Positions 42,181 to 50,390 of a stretch of DNA of 64,000 nt are shown in pieces. The position numbers and the translations under genes are program-made. The notes beneath the pieces are model-generated. The model searched no databases and was not told the DNA's origin. It was given only the letters and a program-made list of their open reading frames with translations. Source of the DNA: Candidatus Bipolaricaulis anaerobius (lineage in GTDB: Bacteria > Bipolaricaulota > Bipolaricaulia > Bipolaricaulales > Bipolaricaulaceae); assembly GCF_900465355.1 (NCBI RefSeq), contig NZ_LS483254.1, positions 496,001 to 560,000 on the forward strand, in the 5' to 3' direction. The first letter of the stretch is position 1. Each line of letters opens with the position of its first letter.

Positions 42181-44652
42181 ATGAACTTCTTCAAGCGACA
42201 TCAGAAGATCATCATCTGGCTGCTTGTGATCGGGTTCCTGGCGTCGATCGTCGTCGCCGGGGGACTGCGCTGGCTGAGCTCGCCGCCGGAAGGGAGCGCC
42301 GAGGAGACGATCCTCCTCGTGGACAGCAAGAAGGTGACCCGCGAGGAGTTCACACGGGTCTACGGGAACCTCATCGACTATTACACGCAGCTGTATGCGA
42401 TGTACGGCCTGGATTTTGAATCCATGTTCCAGGGGGCGGAGGGGGCGTTCCGGATGCTGCCGTACATGGCCCAGGCCGCAGAAGAGATCGTGCGCTCGGT
42501 CATCCTCGACCAGGCAGCGCGGGAGCTCAAGGTGACGATCGCCAAGGCCGAGCTGGACCAGGCGGTGCGCGCGCAGTACCAGACCGTGCTCACGCAGTAC
42601 GGGCTCACCGAGGAACAGCTCAAGGAGCTCCTCGAGTATCAGGGTTCGACGCTGGAGGCGTACAAGAAGGACCTCGCGACGAGCCAGGAGGCCCAGTTGC
42701 GCGAGGAGCGGGTGCGCCAGCTCGTGGTGGGCCCCATCGAGCCGACGGAGGCCGATCTCCTCGCTTACTACGAGGCGAACCAGGATCGGTACCAGACTGA
42801 ACCGGAGAGGATCCGGGTCGGCCACATCCTCGTCCGCGAGGCGAAGCTCGCCGATGAGCTCCTCGGGCAGGCCGCCGCTCCCGATGCGGACTTCGCGGCG
42901 CTGGCCCAGGCCCACTCCCTCGATGAGGCGACGAAGGAGACCGGAGAGACGGACTGGTTCTCCTACTCCTCGTCCCCGTTCTCGGACAAGGTCACCGACG
43001 CGATCTGGTCGGCGGAGGTGGGGCAGGTCAAGCTCGTGGACGACGACGAGGGGTTCCACATCGTGAAGCTCCTCGCGCGGCAAGAGGCGGTCGTCCCCCC
43101 GTTCGCCACGATCCGCGACACGGTGAAGTCGGATTACATCCGCGACGGGGAGACGAAGCGCTGGGATAGCTGGTACACCGCGCGCCGGGAACGGATCGAG
43201 GTGAAGGCCCTCGATCCGGTCCTCTCCGCCGCGGTGGCGTATGGATCCGACAAGGCCGCGGCCCTGGCTGAGCTTGAAGCCGCCCGCAGCGCTGGCACGT
43301 CCGACGATCCCTACCTCACCTACTACATCGGGCGCCTCCACGAGGAACTCCTCACGGAGGCAGCGGCGAAGAGGATCGAACTGGAGGGGAAGGAGGGGCG
43401 CACTGCGGCGGAGGAGGAGGAGCTTGCCCGCCTGCGGACGGAGGAGGCGCACCACAAGGAGCAGGCCATCGCTGCCTACCTTGCGTTCATCCAGACGGGG
43501 ATAGGCGACGAGGCGTTCTTCCAGCGCCTGCTCTCCCTCGCCCCGGAGAGCGCTGAGGCGCGGTACGCCCTCGCCGAGATGTACCGCCAGGCCGGGAAGT
43601 GGGTCGAAGCCGAGACGGAGTACCGGCAGGCGATCGCGCTGCGGCCGACGTTCGTGGAGGCCTACGTCGGCCAGGGGGACGTGCTGATGGCCCTCAACCT
43701 CTACCGCCCCGCGAGCGAGGCCTACCGCCACGCGCTCGACCTCCAGCCGGGCAATGTCACGCTCAGCCTGAAGCTCGCCACGGCGTACGTGAAGGACAAC
43801 CAACCCTCCCTCGCCGAGCCCTTGCTTCAGGACGTGCTTTCCCGCGAGCCGAACAACGCCACCGCCCTCACCCTGGCCGGGGATCTCCTCCTCGCCCAGG
43901 GGGACACGGCGGGGGCGATCGCCCGCTACGATGCGGCGTACAAGCGGGGTCTGACCGCGGATGCCCTCCTCAAGCTGGCGGGGGCGTACCTCGCCGCGGG
44001 GCAGACCGGGGAGGCGAAGAAGAGGTACGAGGACGCGATCCGCCTTTTTCCGTACCGTCCGGAGGGGTACCTCGGCCTGGGCGACGTGCACCTCGAGCTG
44101 GGGGAGCAGGGCAAGGCCCTCGACTCCTACCGCCAGGCCCTCCAACGCGCGGCCGCGGTCTCGCTCAAGGAGACGATCGCCCGCAAGATCGTGGACCTCG
44201 ACCCCAGTGACCTCCGCACCCGCTTCCTCCTCGCCGGGTACTTCCGCGACCAGTACAAGTACGATGGGGCGATCCCCCAGTACGAAGCGATCCTTAACCT
44301 CTCCCCCGGGAACCTCGATGCCCTGATCGGGCTGGGGGACTGCTACCTCGCCAAGGTCCAGTACGATCGGGCGCTCGATTACTACCGCCAGGCGCTCGAC
44401 GTGGCGACGACGCCCCAGCAGAAGCTCTCCATCTACACCCAGATGGTGGCGGTCGAGGAGGGGAGGGCAGGAGGCACGTTGGGACCGACGGGGCTTGAGT
44501 TCCTGTGGCAGCGGGCCCAGCTCTACGCCGAGCTCGGTCGCTCCGAGGAAGCGGTGGCGGATCTAAAGCGCATCCAGACGGCCGATCCGTCCTTCCGGTC
44601 GGCCGAAGTGGCCGCCCTCCTCACGAAGCTCACCCTCCCCCAGCCGCAATGA
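42181..44652 (+). CDS. PpiD-like peptidyl-prolyl isomerase with C-terminal TPR array
   Basis: An 823-residue membrane-anchored foldase. Residues about 10-33 form a single membrane helix. SurA-N-type helices follow (about 45-200), then a parvulin PPIase domain (about 215-305, RVGHILVREAKLA to EGFHIVKLLARQ). From about 430 to 815 there are eight or more TPR units (e.g. AEARYALAEMYRQAGKWVEA). It would assist folding of exported proteins. A PPIase joined to a long TPR scaffold in one chain is unusual. A GATAAG box 5 bases before the ATG may be its -10. Confidence 0.83.
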   Translation: MNFFKRHQKIIIWLLVIGFLASIVVAGGLRWLSSPPEGSAEETILLVDSKKVTREEFTRVYGNLIDYYTQLYAMYGLDFESMFQGAEGAFRMLPYMAQAAEEIVRSVILDQAARELKVTIAKAELDQAVRAQYQTVLTQYGLTEEQLKELLEYQGSTLEAYKKDLATSQEAQLREERVRQLVVGPIEPTEADLLAYYEANQDRYQTEPERIRVGHILVREAKLADELLGQAAAPDADFAALAQAHSLDEATKETGETDWFSYSSSPFSDKVTDAIWSAEVGQVKLVDDDEGFHIVKLLARQEAVVPPFATIRDTVKSDYIRDGETKRWDSWYTARRERIEVKALDPVLSAAVAYGSDKAAALAELEAARSAGTSDDPYLTYYIGRLHEELLTEAAAKRIELEGKEGRTAAEEEELARLRTEEAHHKEQAIAAYLAFIQTGIGDEAFFQRLLSLAPESAEARYALAEMYRQAGKWVEAETEYRQAIALRPTFVEAYVGQGDVLMALNLYRPASEAYRHALDLQPGNVTLSLKLATAYVKDNQPSLAEPLLQDVLSREPNNATALTLAGDLLLAQGDTAGAIARYDAAYKRGLTADALLKLAGAYLAAGQTGEAKKRYEDAIRLFPYRPEGYLGLGDVHLELGEQGKALDSYRQALQRAAAVSLKETIARKIVDLDPSDLRTRFLLAGYFRDQYKYDGAIPQYEAILNLSPGNLDALIGLGDCYLAKVQYDRALDYYRQALDVATTPQQKLSIYTQMVAVEEGRAGGTLGPTGLEFLWQRAQLYAELGRSEEAVADLKRIQTADPSFRSAEVAALLTKLTLPQPQ

Positions 44653-45278
44653 GCGGGTCCCGTGATCCCCTCCGGGCGCTGGAGGAGCTGCTCGAGGTGA
44701 TCGCCCGCCTCCGCGGGCCGGAGGGATGCCCGTGGGACCGCGCGCAGACCCACCGCACGCTCGTCCCGTACCTCATCGAGGAGGCGTACGAGGCGGCGGA
44801 GGCGGTGGCCGATGGGACGGCGGAGGAGATGCAGGACGAGCTAGGGGATGTCCTGCTGCAGGTTCTCCTCCACGCCCAGCTCGAGGCGGAGGCGGGGAGG
44901 TTCGGGATCGGTGAGGTGGCCGATGCCCTGCGGCGCAAGCTCGTGCGGCGCCATCCCCACGTGTTCGGGGAGAAGCAGGCTTCGACGCCGGACGCGGTCC
45001 GGGTGCAGTGGGAGGAGATCAAGGGGGAGGAGGGGCGCTTCCGGCGCGAGCGACGGGGGCCGACCCTGGTGAGGGCGGCGAAGTTCGTGGAGGTCCGCGA
45101 GGCGGAAGGGAGGCCGATCCCCGTTGGCACGCGGCTGCGCCTCCCGGAGGACGTGGCCGATCCGGAGAAGCTGGTGGCGGAGATCCTCGTCGAGGCTGCC
45201 GCCTTGGCGCGGCGGTTGGGCTGCGATCCCGAGCTCTCCCTTCAGCGATTCCTCGCGCGGGAGGAGGCCGATGGGTAG
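44649..45278 (+). CDS. mazG: Nucleoside triphosphate pyrophosphohydrolase
   Basis: All-alpha NTP-PPase of 209 residues that hydrolyses aberrant NTPs to NMP and PPi. The N-terminal domain has RLRGPEGCPWDRAQTHRTL and the Mg-binding EEAYEAAEA plus DELGDVLLQVLLH. RRHPHVFGE and VQWEEIKGEE are also diagnostic. The C-terminal half is shorter than in E. coli MazG (263 residues). ATGA overlap with the foldase gene. Confidence 0.92.
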   Translation: MSGSRDPLRALEELLEVIARLRGPEGCPWDRAQTHRTLVPYLIEEAYEAAEAVADGTAEEMQDELGDVLLQVLLHAQLEAEAGRFGIGEVADALRRKLVRRHPHVFGEKQASTPDAVRVQWEEIKGEEGRFRRERRGPTLVRAAKFVEVREAEGRPIPVGTRLRLPEDVADPEKLVAEILVEAAALARRLGCDPELSLQRFLAREEADG

Positions 45279-45543
45279 CCGGTTCACGGCGCTGCAGGCC
45301 CTTCCGCGGCCGTCGGACGCGGTCACGATGTGGGTGGAGACCGATCCAGACGCGATCCACTTCCTGGACGCGGTGTTCGCCGCCGGACCGGGGGTGGGCA
45401 ACGTGCGCCGCGAGTACCGTGATGAGGGCCCCCGACGGATGTTCAAGCTGTTCGTCGCCCCCGGGGCAGAGGACGAGGCGATGCGCACCCTCCGCGCGGC
45501 GGCGCGGTTCGTCCGCGTGGGGGAGGTCCGGATCGAACGGTGA
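45271..45543 (+). CDS. Small DUF4911-like protein
   Basis: A 90-residue protein with alternating strands and helices: VTMWVETDPDAIHFLDAVFA then NVRREYRD and RMFKLFVAPGAEDEAMRTL. It resembles DUF4911, a ferredoxin-like small domain often in translation-gene clusters, but the assignment is by pattern only. It overlaps mazG by 8 bases and yqeG by 4, so all three are co-translated. No function is known. Confidence 0.6.
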   Translation: MGSRFTALQALPRPSDAVTMWVETDPDAIHFLDAVFAAGPGVGNVRREYRDEGPRRMFKLFVAPGAEDEAMRTLRAAARFVRVGEVRIER

Positions 45544-46058
45544 GGTGGGCACATGCGGACCACGTGGCACGCTCGGTCCACGAGGTGGACTACAACCGCC
45601 TTCTCCGTGACGGAATCCAGGCCATCCTCTACGACCTCGAGAACACCCTCTGCCGGTGGCAGGAGTGGGAGCTCGACGAGCGGACGCGGGCCCTCCTCCA
45701 CCGGTTGGGCGAGCAGGGGGTCGCGCTCGCCGTGCTCACGAATGCCGCCCTCCCCCCCGGCCATCCCCTCGTCCGGGAGCTGGAGGGAGGGGGGGTGGTC
45801 GTGGTCACGAGGGCGCGCAAGCCGCTCCGTCGCGGGTTCCAAACCGCCCTGTGTCGCTTGGGGGTCGACCCGGGGCGGGCGGCAATGGTGGGCGATCAGG
45901 TGCTGACGGACATCCTCGGTGGGAAGCGGGCGGGGTTGGTCACCGTCCTTGTGGACCCGCTCGGCCCTGATGAATCGCGGCTGACGAAGATCAACCGTCG
46001 ACTGGAACGGCTCCTCGGCCGCCGGTCCCCCGCGGGGGGGGCATCCGCCGCCCCATGA
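45540..46058 (+). CDS. yqeG: YqeG-family HAD IIIA phosphatase-like protein
   Basis: A 172-residue protein similar to B. subtilis YqeG along its length: HVARSVHEVDYNRLLRDGI, LTNAAL, RARKPLRRGF and VGDQVLTDILGGKRAGLVTV. The first motif is YDLENTL (D32, E34) where DxD is standard, so the acid/base aspartate is replaced by glutamate. Activity may be reduced or changed. GTG start within GTGA overlap; its stop overlaps rnc. Confidence 0.85.
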   Translation: MRWAHADHVARSVHEVDYNRLLRDGIQAILYDLENTLCRWQEWELDERTRALLHRLGEQGVALAVLTNAALPPGHPLVRELEGGGVVVVTRARKPLRRGFQTALCRLGVDPGRAAMVGDQVLTDILGGKRAGLVTVLVDPLGPDESRLTKINRRLERLLGRRSPAGGASAAP

Positions 46059-46747
46059 CCCGCCCCCCGCCGCTTCTCGCCCTCCTCGGCCGGCTGGGGC
46101 TGGACCTGCCGGACGACGTCCTGCGCACTGCGGTGACCCACGATTCGTACGCCAACGAGCACGGGGGGGAGAGCAACGAACGCCTGGAGTTCCTCGGCGA
46201 CGCGGTCCTCGACCTCGCCGTGGCCGATTTCCTGTTCCACCTCTTCCCCGAGCGGGACGAGGGGGAGCTCTCCAAGCTGCGGGCGGTCGTAGTGTCCCGG
46301 CCGGTGCTGGCGGAGGTTGCGGCGGGCCTGGGGCTGGGCGAACTCCTCCTCCTCGGGAGGGGGGCGGAGGAGGGCGGGGCGCGGGACCGGCCTTCGGTCC
46401 TCGCCGCGGCGCTGGAAGCGGTGGTCGGGGCAGCGTTCCTCCACCATGGCTACCCCGCGGCGCGGGCCCTCGCGGAGGCTCTCCTCGGCCCGCGGATCGC
46501 CGCCCACGGGGCGGAGGGAACCCCCGACTACAAGTCGCTCCTTCAGGAACTGGGTCAGGCCCGGTTCGGGGAGCTCCCCCGCTACGAGGTCGTCGCCACC
46601 GAGGGGCCGGAGCACAAGAAGGTGTTCGCGGTGCGGGCCTCCCTCCCGGCGGGGGAGGCCGTCGGCCGCGGCCGGTCGAAGAAGGAGGCCGAACAGGCAG
46701 CGGCGAAACGACTCTACGTCGGGCTGACCTCCCCGGGAACGGACTGA
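46055..46747 (+). CDS. rnc: Ribonuclease III
   Basis: A 230-residue double-strand-specific RNase with the catalytic domain (about 1-145) and a C-terminal dsRNA-binding domain (about 155-225, YKSLLQELGQ to SKKEAEQAAAKRL). The signature NERLEFLGDAVL supplies E45 and D49, and E121 is present in AALEAVVGAAF. The metal-binding aspartate equivalent to E. coli Asp114 is an alanine (A118). The enzyme may be catalytically weakened. It is co-translated with yqeG. Confidence 0.92.
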   Translation: MTRPPPLLALLGRLGLDLPDDVLRTAVTHDSYANEHGGESNERLEFLGDAVLDLAVADFLFHLFPERDEGELSKLRAVVVSRPVLAEVAAGLGLGELLLLGRGAEEGGARDRPSVLAAALEAVVGAAFLHHGYPAARALAEALLGPRIAAHGAEGTPDYKSLLQELGQARFGELPRYEVVATEGPEHKKVFAVRASLPAGEAVGRGRSKKEAEQAAAKRLYVGLTSPGTD

Positions 46748-46781
46748 GCGGCCTCCCCCGGTCTGCTCGGGCGTCCCGCGG

Positions 46782-46787
46782 TATCAT
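46782..46787 (+). promoter_or_regulatory. Possible -10 box for the large secreted-protein gene
   Basis: TATCAT at 46782-46787, with no clear -35. It would give a leader of about 17 bases containing GAAGGAGG before ATG 46811. Confidence 0.35.
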
Positions 46788-46810
46788 CGAACGGAGTGAA
46801 GGAGGCGACC

Positions 46811-48964
46811 ATGCGCAAGTGTCTAGCGTTGGCGGTCGTGCTGATCCTGGGCGTGGCTGCGGTCGGGCAGATCGAGGAGGTCCGCGACCTCGGGTACGGG
46901 AACAAGCCGTTCAACCCCACCGACACGGGCCTCGTGATGCGGGCCCTGCTGCGGGATAACGACGCAGGGAATCTTGATCCAGTCTACTTTACAAGGCTAG
47001 CCGTCGCGAACGTGGGGACGGCGGCGGCGGAGTTCGAATGGGTGGAGCTGCGGATCGAGATCGCTGGGCAGAAGAGGGTCCTCGCCCGCTCGACGGGGTT
47101 CCCGATCGCGGAGGTCCTCCTCCCCCGTCCCGTCGAGGAGCGGATGCTCCCCGATGACGGGGAGGCGTGGATCGAGGTCTGGGTCAAGGTGACGGAGGAC
47201 ATCGTCCACGGCCACACCGTCCAGCCCCAGATCCGGTTGTGGTGGTCGGAGGGCGATGCGGGGGGGACGATCGAGCTCACCGACGGCGTCGCCGACACGT
47301 TTGTGGTGGACGAGAGCTTCGGTGCTCAAGGCCTTCCCGGCCCCGAGGGTGGGGTCCTCAACCCGGGCGATGTGTTCCTCGTCGCCGAGGCCGAGGTGTG
47401 GGATACCCCCGACGTCAACGCACACCAGATGTACGTCGTTTCGGTGCGCGTGGATGGTCCGCGGGAGCTTATCTGGACCGTGGACATCAACAACGGGGTC
47501 ACCCGGATCGAGGTTCCGGCGGGGGTGGAGGTCCAGCTCCCGGAGCCGGCGTTCGTCGCCTACGACACCTACGATGAAGTGCGGCCAGGGCCGGTCCGGC
47601 TGTGGGTGACCGTGCCGCCGACGTTCCTCCCCGTGGAGCCGGTGCGGGTCGCCCCGAGCTGGGCGGTCACCGTGCGCGAGGGGGCCCAGGGCCCTCAGGC
47701 AGGGTCGTTCGCGTTCTCCGATCCCCTCCCGGATACGGTGGTGGCCGCCGGGCTGGAGTCGTTGACCGTGAGCGTGCCCGATGCGGGGCGCGTGCTCACC
47801 GTTGTCCCGGCCACCCTCGCTTACTCGACCCTCACCCTCACCGACGCCGACCGGAACCAGACGCCCATCCGGCTCGATCAGCTTGAACTCGGGGCTCGGG
47901 GGACGGTCTCCTCCCAGATCACCGCGCTCGAGCTCTACGACACAGGGGGGAGGTTCCTCGGCTTCACGGATGGGATCAAGCCTCTGCCCCTTTTCACGCC
48001 GGCGGGGAAGCCGATCCTCCTCTCGGATGACGGTTCGTTCTCGCTCGTCACGACGCTCTCCCTGGGCGGGAAGATGCCACTGGGGGGGAGCCTCCTCCTT
48101 GCCCACCGGGTGAAGGTTGAGGAGGCCCTGCCGTACGACTGGCTGTACAACTCCGCTGCGCTGACGAAGTTCGCCGGCGTGCAGGAGGTCGTGCCGGCGA
48201 AGGCGATCTTCTTTGGGCAGCCCAAGATCCAGCTCGCCGCTGTCGGATCGACGGTCGAGATCACGACCGACGGGGAGACGGTGGGCGTGTTCCAGGGCGT
48301 GCTCAGGTACACCCCGCGGGAGCCCCTCTCTCTGGAGGAGGTGTCCCTGCAGCTCATCGCCGAGCCCCCCTACCGGATCACCCAAGAATCGCTCGACCGG
48401 GAGAAGGGTGAACTCACGTTCCGGGTTGAGGCAGCGCGGGCCCAAGCGCGGGCGGGGAAGCTCGTCACGGTCCAGCTGGTCGTGGGCCGCGTCGCGGATC
48501 CAGCGGTGGAGGTGGCGGTTGAGCTCACGTCTGTGAAGCTCATCGACTGGGCGGGGATCGAGCTCCCGTTCACCTTGAGCCCGGGGAAGGCCACGATCAG
48601 CCTCACCGCCGTCACCCTCGGCCTGGAACAGGTGGAGGGCGCGCTCCGCATCACCGCGGACAGCGCGGTCATCGGGACCCTTGGGGGGGCCTTCACCTAC
48701 GAAGCTGGGCAGCCGCTCTCGTTCACCCGTGTCGCCTCCCCTGAACCGTACGCAGTGGCGGCGTTCGATCCCCAGGCCGGGGTTGTCTCGTTCCGGACCG
48801 CGCTCATCCCGGGGAACGCCCCCGCGTCAGGGGAGATCCTCGTGGCGGCGTTCGCGGCGGGGGGGAAGGTAGCGGTGAAGCTCGAGATCGCTGAGCTCCT
48901 CGATGCCCAGGGGAAGCCGTACCCGTTCGCTCTGCCCGTGGATGCGGTGGAGGTGGGCCCGTAG
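46811..48964 (+). CDS. Large secreted beta-rich protein with cohesin-like repeats
   Basis: A 717-residue exported protein with a signal peptide ending near AAVGQ at residue 20. The body is almost all predicted beta-strand. The C-terminal third contains two similar blocks of about 130 residues: one ending LTSVKLIDWAGIELPFTLSP and one ending LEIAELLDAQGKPYPFALPV. This pattern of strands resembles cohesin or other Ig-like carbohydrate-associated modules, but no dockerin is seen here. The N-terminal part has no recognised domain. ATG follows GGAGG. It is followed by the tRNA-Glu gene. Confidence 0.65.
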   Translation: MRKCLALAVVLILGVAAVGQIEEVRDLGYGNKPFNPTDTGLVMRALLRDNDAGNLDPVYFTRLAVANVGTAAAEFEWVELRIEIAGQKRVLARSTGFPIAEVLLPRPVEERMLPDDGEAWIEVWVKVTEDIVHGHTVQPQIRLWWSEGDAGGTIELTDGVADTFVVDESFGAQGLPGPEGGVLNPGDVFLVAEAEVWDTPDVNAHQMYVVSVRVDGPRELIWTVDINNGVTRIEVPAGVEVQLPEPAFVAYDTYDEVRPGPVRLWVTVPPTFLPVEPVRVAPSWAVTVREGAQGPQAGSFAFSDPLPDTVVAAGLESLTVSVPDAGRVLTVVPATLAYSTLTLTDADRNQTPIRLDQLELGARGTVSSQITALELYDTGGRFLGFTDGIKPLPLFTPAGKPILLSDDGSFSLVTTLSLGGKMPLGGSLLLAHRVKVEEALPYDWLYNSAALTKFAGVQEVVPAKAIFFGQPKIQLAAVGSTVEITTDGETVGVFQGVLRYTPREPLSLEEVSLQLIAEPPYRITQESLDREKGELTFRVEAARAQARAGKLVTVQLVVGRVADPAVEVAVELTSVKLIDWAGIELPFTLSPGKATISLTAVTLGLEQVEGALRITADSAVIGTLGGAFTYEAGQPLSFTRVASPEPYAVAAFDPQAGVVSFRTALIPGNAPASGEILVAAFAAGGKVAVKLEIAELLDAQGKPYPFALPVDAVEVGP

Positions 48965-48970
48965 GGGGCC

Positions 48971-48976
48971 TATAAT
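48971..48976 (+). promoter_or_regulatory. -10 box of the tRNA-Glu gene
   Basis: Consensus TATAAT 9 bases before the mature tRNA 5' end. No good -35 is seen. Confidence 0.5.
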
Positions 48977-48985
48977 CGCGAGGTG

Positions 48986-49058
48986 GGTCCCATCGTCTAG
49001 GGGTCGAGGATACCGGGCTCTCATCCCGGAGACAGGGGTTCAAATCCCCTTGGGACCA
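48986..49058 (+). tRNA. tRNA-Glu (anticodon CTC)
   Basis: A 73-base cloverleaf. The acceptor stem is GGTCCCA (48986-48992) with TGGGACC (49051-49057) and discriminator A 49058. The anticodon stem CCGGG/CCCGG (49013-49017, 49025-49029) carries loop CTCTCAT with anticodon CTC at 49020-49022, which reads GAG. The T arm contains GGTTCAAATCC. The 3' CCA is not encoded. Confidence 0.96.
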
Positions 49059-49065
49059 GAGTGAG

Positions 49066-49092
49066 GGGCGCTGCGTGGGCGGCGCTCTTTTT
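49066..49092 (+). terminator. Rho-independent terminator of tRNA-Glu
   Basis: GGGCGC (49066-49071) pairs with GCGCTC (49082-49087), with one G-U pair, and is followed by TTTTT. It sits 8 bases after the tRNA and 4 bases before the convergent pyrH stop. Confidence 0.7.
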
Positions 49093-49095
49093 CTG

Positions 49096-49794
49096 TCAGC
49101 CGATGAGGGATCCGATCTTCCCCTGGACGGCGGAAAGGAGGGATCCCTCGCGGTCCGCGCGGTAGACGACGATCGGGAGCCCGTGGTCGGCGGCGATCGC
49201 CACCGCGGCCCCATCCAGTACCCGCAGCCCCCGCGCCAGGTACTCGCGGGGGGTGAGCCGGGGGAGGGGCCGCGCCGTGGGGTCCACCTTGGGGTCAGCT
49301 TCGTACACCCCATCCACCTTGGAGCCCTTGAGGACGACCTCGGCCCCCACGGCGAGGGCGCGGATCACCGCCGCCGTGTCCGTGGTCACGAACGGGTTCC
49401 CGGTGCCAGCGGCGAACAGGACGACGTGACCGGCCTCGAGCGCGGCGCGGGCCTGCCAGGGGTTCACCTCCTCCGCCACCCCGGGGCAAGGGAGGGCCGA
49501 CAAGAGGAGGGACTGGACCCCCACTTCATTCAGGGCCTCGCGGAGGGCGACCCCGTTGATGAGGGTCCCCAGCATCCCGATCGCGTGGCCTGCTGTGGGC
49601 GGGAGGTGGGGGAGGGCCGAGCCGCGGGCGACGTTCCCCCCCCCGGTGACGACCCCCAGCTCGACCCCGGCCCCGCGGGCCGCCTTGATCTCGCTCGCGC
49701 AGAAACGAAGGCCCCCTGCGTCGAGGGGGCCGTCCGGTCCGGCGAGGAGCTCGCCCGACAGCTTCACCAGCGCCCGGCGGTAGCGAAGGCTCAC
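49096..49794 (-). CDS. pyrH: Uridylate kinase
   Basis: UMP kinase of the amino-acid-kinase fold, 232 residues. RRALVKLSGELLAGPDG, VTGGGNVARG, GMLGTLINGVALREAL and GTGNPFVTTDTAAVIRA are conserved. KGSKVDGVYEADPK is the UMP kinase hallmark. It makes UDP for RNA and sugar nucleotides. GTG start overlaps the tsf stop. The usual downstream frr gene is absent. Confidence 0.95.
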   Translation of the reverse strand: MSLRYRRALVKLSGELLAGPDGPLDAGGLRFCASEIKAARGAGVELGVVTGGGNVARGSALPHLPPTAGHAIGMLGTLINGVALREALNEVGVQSLLLSALPCPGVAEEVNPWQARAALEAGHVVLFAAGTGNPFVTTDTAAVIRALAVGAEVVLKGSKVDGVYEADPKVDPTARPLPRLTPREYLARGLRVLDGAAVAIAADHGLPIVVYRADREGSLLSAVQGKIGSLIG

Positions 49795-50390
49795 CCCACG
49801 CCCACCTCGAACCGTGCGAATCGGCGGATGACGACCGGCTCCCCGAGCTTGGCCCCGAGGTCGGCGAGGAGGTCCTCCACCTTCAGCGCCGGGTCCCGCA
49901 CGTAGGGTTGCTTCAGGAGGCAGGTCTCCTCGTAGAACTTCTGGAGCCGGCCCTCCACGATCTTGTCCACGATGTGGGGGGGCTTCCCCTCCTTCTCCGC
50001 CTTCGTGCGCTGCACCTCCCGCTCCGCGGCCACCGCCTCGGGGGGAACATCCTCCGGGCTCACCCAGCGCGGCTTGGCCGCCGCGATCTGCATCGCGAGG
50101 TTGCGGATGAACTCACGGAACGCCTCCGAATTCGCGGCGAAGTCGGTGGAGGTGTTCACCTCGAGGAGGACGCCCACTTTCCCCGAGTGGTGGACGTAGG
50201 CCTCGACCCGACCCTCCTTCGCCTCGCGGGATTGGCTCGCCAGGAATTCCTTCCCCTCCATGCGGAGGATCGTCTTCGCCTTCTCCAGGTCCCCGCCCGC
50301 CTTGGCGAGGGCCTCCTTGCAATCCACGATCCCGATCCCGGTGTCGGCGCGGAGGCGCTTCACCAGTTCCAAGTTGACGTCCGCCATCAT
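49791..50390 (-). CDS. tsf: Elongation factor Ts
   Basis: GDP exchange factor for EF-Tu, 199 residues, the short Thermus-like form. LVKRLRADTGIGIVDCKEAL and the STDF motif (NTSTDFAANSEAF, with Ala in place of the frequent Val) are conserved. The dimerisation coiled-coil subdomain of E. coli EF-Ts is lacking. ATG 50390 overlaps the rpsB stop. The start could also be the second ATG at 50387. Confidence 0.95.
   Translation of the reverse strand: MMADVNLELVKRLRADTGIGIVDCKEALAKAGGDLEKAKTILRMEGKEFLASQSREAKEGRVEAYVHHSGKVGVLLEVNTSTDFAANSEAFREFIRNLAMQIAAAKPRWVSPEDVPPEAVAAEREVQRTKAEKEGKPPHIVDKIVEGRLQKFYEETCLLKQPYVRDPALKVEDLLADLGAKLGEPVVIRRFARFEVGVG

Noticed and set aside
42001-44145. A 714-codon open frame opposite the foldase/TPR gene
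   Set aside because: Composition is that of an antisense shadow and the plus-strand gene has clear domains.
49055-49058. ACCA at the end of tRNA-Glu read as an encoded CCA
   Set aside because: ACC belongs to the acceptor stem and A is the discriminator base; the next bases are GAG, so CCA is added after transcription.
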